From assembly GCA_039000515.1 (NCBI GenBank), contig JBCFYV010000012.1:31178821-31242820 (forward strand): a stretch of 64,000 nt of DNA. The letters are read 5' to 3'. A program made the translations under genes and the position numbers. This DNA is from Timema cristinae. Lineage: Eukaryota; Arthropoda; Insecta; Phasmatodea; Timematidae. This document shows positions 62,376 to 64,000 of this stretch, one piece after another (position 1 is the first letter of the stretch; every line of letters starts with the position of its first letter). The notes beneath the pieces are model-generated. The model searched no databases and had not been told where the DNA came from. It was given only the letters and a program-made list of their open reading frames with translations.

Positions 62376-64000
62376 TAAACAACCAGTTTTGACAGATGTG
62401 TGAGACAAGTAAAAAAAGTGACAACTAGTTTTGCCACAGGAAGAAATATGAATATAAAAATTATTATATACAATTTATGAATTATCATAATAACTAGGGA
62501 TGGTTTCTTTAACTCATCAAATCCCTGTGATCTTTACTTTACATTCGAGAACCCAGGAAACATTTTGAATTTGAGATTTTAAAAATTAAACTAAGAGTCA
62601 GATTTTTATGTTGTGTTATATCTTTGATTTCATCTTAATTATAAATAATGCTTAATGAAACATACCATGTTTTGTAATACCCTAAACTAAAATATACATA
62701 TTTGTTTTGCATATGAGTTCAGTTTTAGGTTATATTTCCATAAATTTGGAGGCATAATATATTTATAATTTGGTTAACATTACTTAAATAATTGTGCATT
62801 TCAAATTTCTTGTAAGCACATTACTTATTTTGTATTCTACATTCATGTTACTATTATGTAAATATTTTTGTGGAAAGATTACTTTTGGGTAAAATAAATC
62901 ATATAATTTGATTGTATCAGCTTGAAGTGGTCTTAACATCCATGACAGCTTTCCTCGGTCAGGTTTGCAAAAGAGCTGTTTTTGAACAGATTGTCTATAA
63001 CCTTGGCTTACATTAAGACTAATTTTGAATTTTGCATATCAACATTCAAATTGAGATAAAGAAAGCATGTGGTTAAGCTGTGGATAGTATCAAAATGATA
63101 TTTCTTTAAGTATTGCAAAAATAAAAAAAGTCTTTCAACATTGTGTAAAATCAGACATTCTTAACAATAACTAATCAAACCTTGACATTGACGAGCCAAC
63201 CCCACAGCGCAATGATTTTAGCTTAAGTATGATAGAGTGACATTGTGTGATGTCAAACAAATGTTCACATGTTACTAGAATACTTAAGGCGAGGAACATT
63301 TTAACAATTTGTGAATGACTTTTGCTATTCATTGCAATGATACCAAAGATGGAGAATGAAAACTACAGGCATTAATACAATTTCTGCATACTAATTTATT
63401 TACTAACTACACTATTCTTTAACTTTTGCAGCTATAAATAAAACTTAAATGTATACATCTCTTCTTTAAATATGCTCGTAATATCTAAGGAAGTTTTTCT
63501 AGAGAAAGCCTTAATGCCTATTATTTATAGTCTGGAGGTATTAACATGTTGATGAACTAATTACTTTTATAGGATTTTATTTTTACCAATGTGCTGAAGT
63601 CTCTTCTTTGCTAAATAATGATTTCATAGTAAACTGTTTGACTTTGTTCATGCTAGTTTTCAATACATGGATTTTCTAATACTCTCAGTACAGCATAGAT
63701 GTAGTGTTTTATGTCTTGATAATATTAATAACTAGGAAGTATATAAAATATAAAGCATCATGTCTTACTAATTGTTAAGGATACACATATATAGATCAAT
63801 TCTTTTGAAAGACACTTAGGAGATGAAATTTTATGATAAGTTTGAAGAGAGTAGTTTGTGATTTAATTTAAATTAAAGATATGTTGGCTATTCTTTTTCA
63901 AGAATCTAATAAAACTAAATAATCCCTGATTATTAAGTTACTTTCTTGAGAGAAGGTAAATTTTTTAATATTTATAATAAATTATGGATTTGTTTTATCT

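Larger units (their letters stand above)
60546..64000 (-). other. Rim intron upstream of exon A (runs off the right edge)
   Basis: AT-rich. It holds an (AAT)n tract (60758-60849), a SINE-A copy (60905-61120), a C-rich patch near 61160-61220 and an MITE-like repeat (62130-62375). No exon resembling the PDZ or zinc-finger part of Rim was seen, so the 5' half of the gene lies to the right of the window. 62400-64000 shows nothing recognisable. Confidence 0.65.

Noticed and set aside
1..64000. CRISPR array, phage, operon or other prokaryotic system
   Set aside because: Introns with GT-AG borders, SINE/LINE/mariner/hAT content and a synaptic gene show the window is animal nuclear DNA. The tandem repeats seen are microsatellites.

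Overview
The window looks like a piece of a large, AT-rich, repeat-laden animal genome, most likely an insect or other arthropod. All recognisable host coding sequence belongs to one gene on the minus strand: Rim (Rab3-interacting molecule / regulating synaptic membrane exocytosis), a presynaptic active-zone scaffold. Thirteen exons can be placed between 60545 and 4701. They run from the start of the C2A domain, through the SH3-binding proline motif RQLPQIP and the Ser-rich linkers, to the conserved linker just before C2B. The N-terminal Rab3-binding, zinc-finger and PDZ part lies beyond the right edge and the C2B domain beyond the left edge. No promoter, first exon or last exon is in view.

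Layout, right to left along the gene: 64000-60546 is an upstream intron full of short repeats. Exons A-E (60.5-57.5 kb) encode C2A and the linker behind it. A 2.6 kb intron with a 1.86 kb hAT element separates them from exon F (54.9 kb). A 7.5 kb intron with LINE pieces precedes exon G (47.2 kb, RIM-BP motif). Exon H (41.4 kb) and exon I (36.2 kb) encode the charged helix and a Ser-rich segment. Exon J is a giant exon (35.1-33.1 kb), followed by exon K (31.3 kb). A 12.5 kb intron, exon L (18.7 kb), a 13.7 kb intron and exon M (4.8 kb) close the visible gene, with another intron to the left edge. Splice sites are canonical GT-AG, and exon phases agree except where single-base frame breaks occur.

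The introns are a graveyard of transposable elements. There are degenerate RTE/CR1-like LINE fragments, at least five tRNA-like SINE families (two share a common 3' tail, and a third shares its 3' tail with the local LINE family), a dead mariner with TA-flanked inverted ends, a hAT element with a perfect 8-bp target duplication, several long inverted-repeat (foldback) elements and microsatellites. No CRISPR array, bona fide tRNA or rRNA gene, operon or bacterial feature is present.

The most notable observation is that the Rim reading frame is broken by small indels in at least four exons (A, F, G, J, perhaps M), some in homopolymer runs, while splice sites and other exons are intact. Uncorrected long-read assembly error fits best. 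A decaying gene copy or unusual splicing are alternatives that can be tested. I did not find a convincing new biological system.
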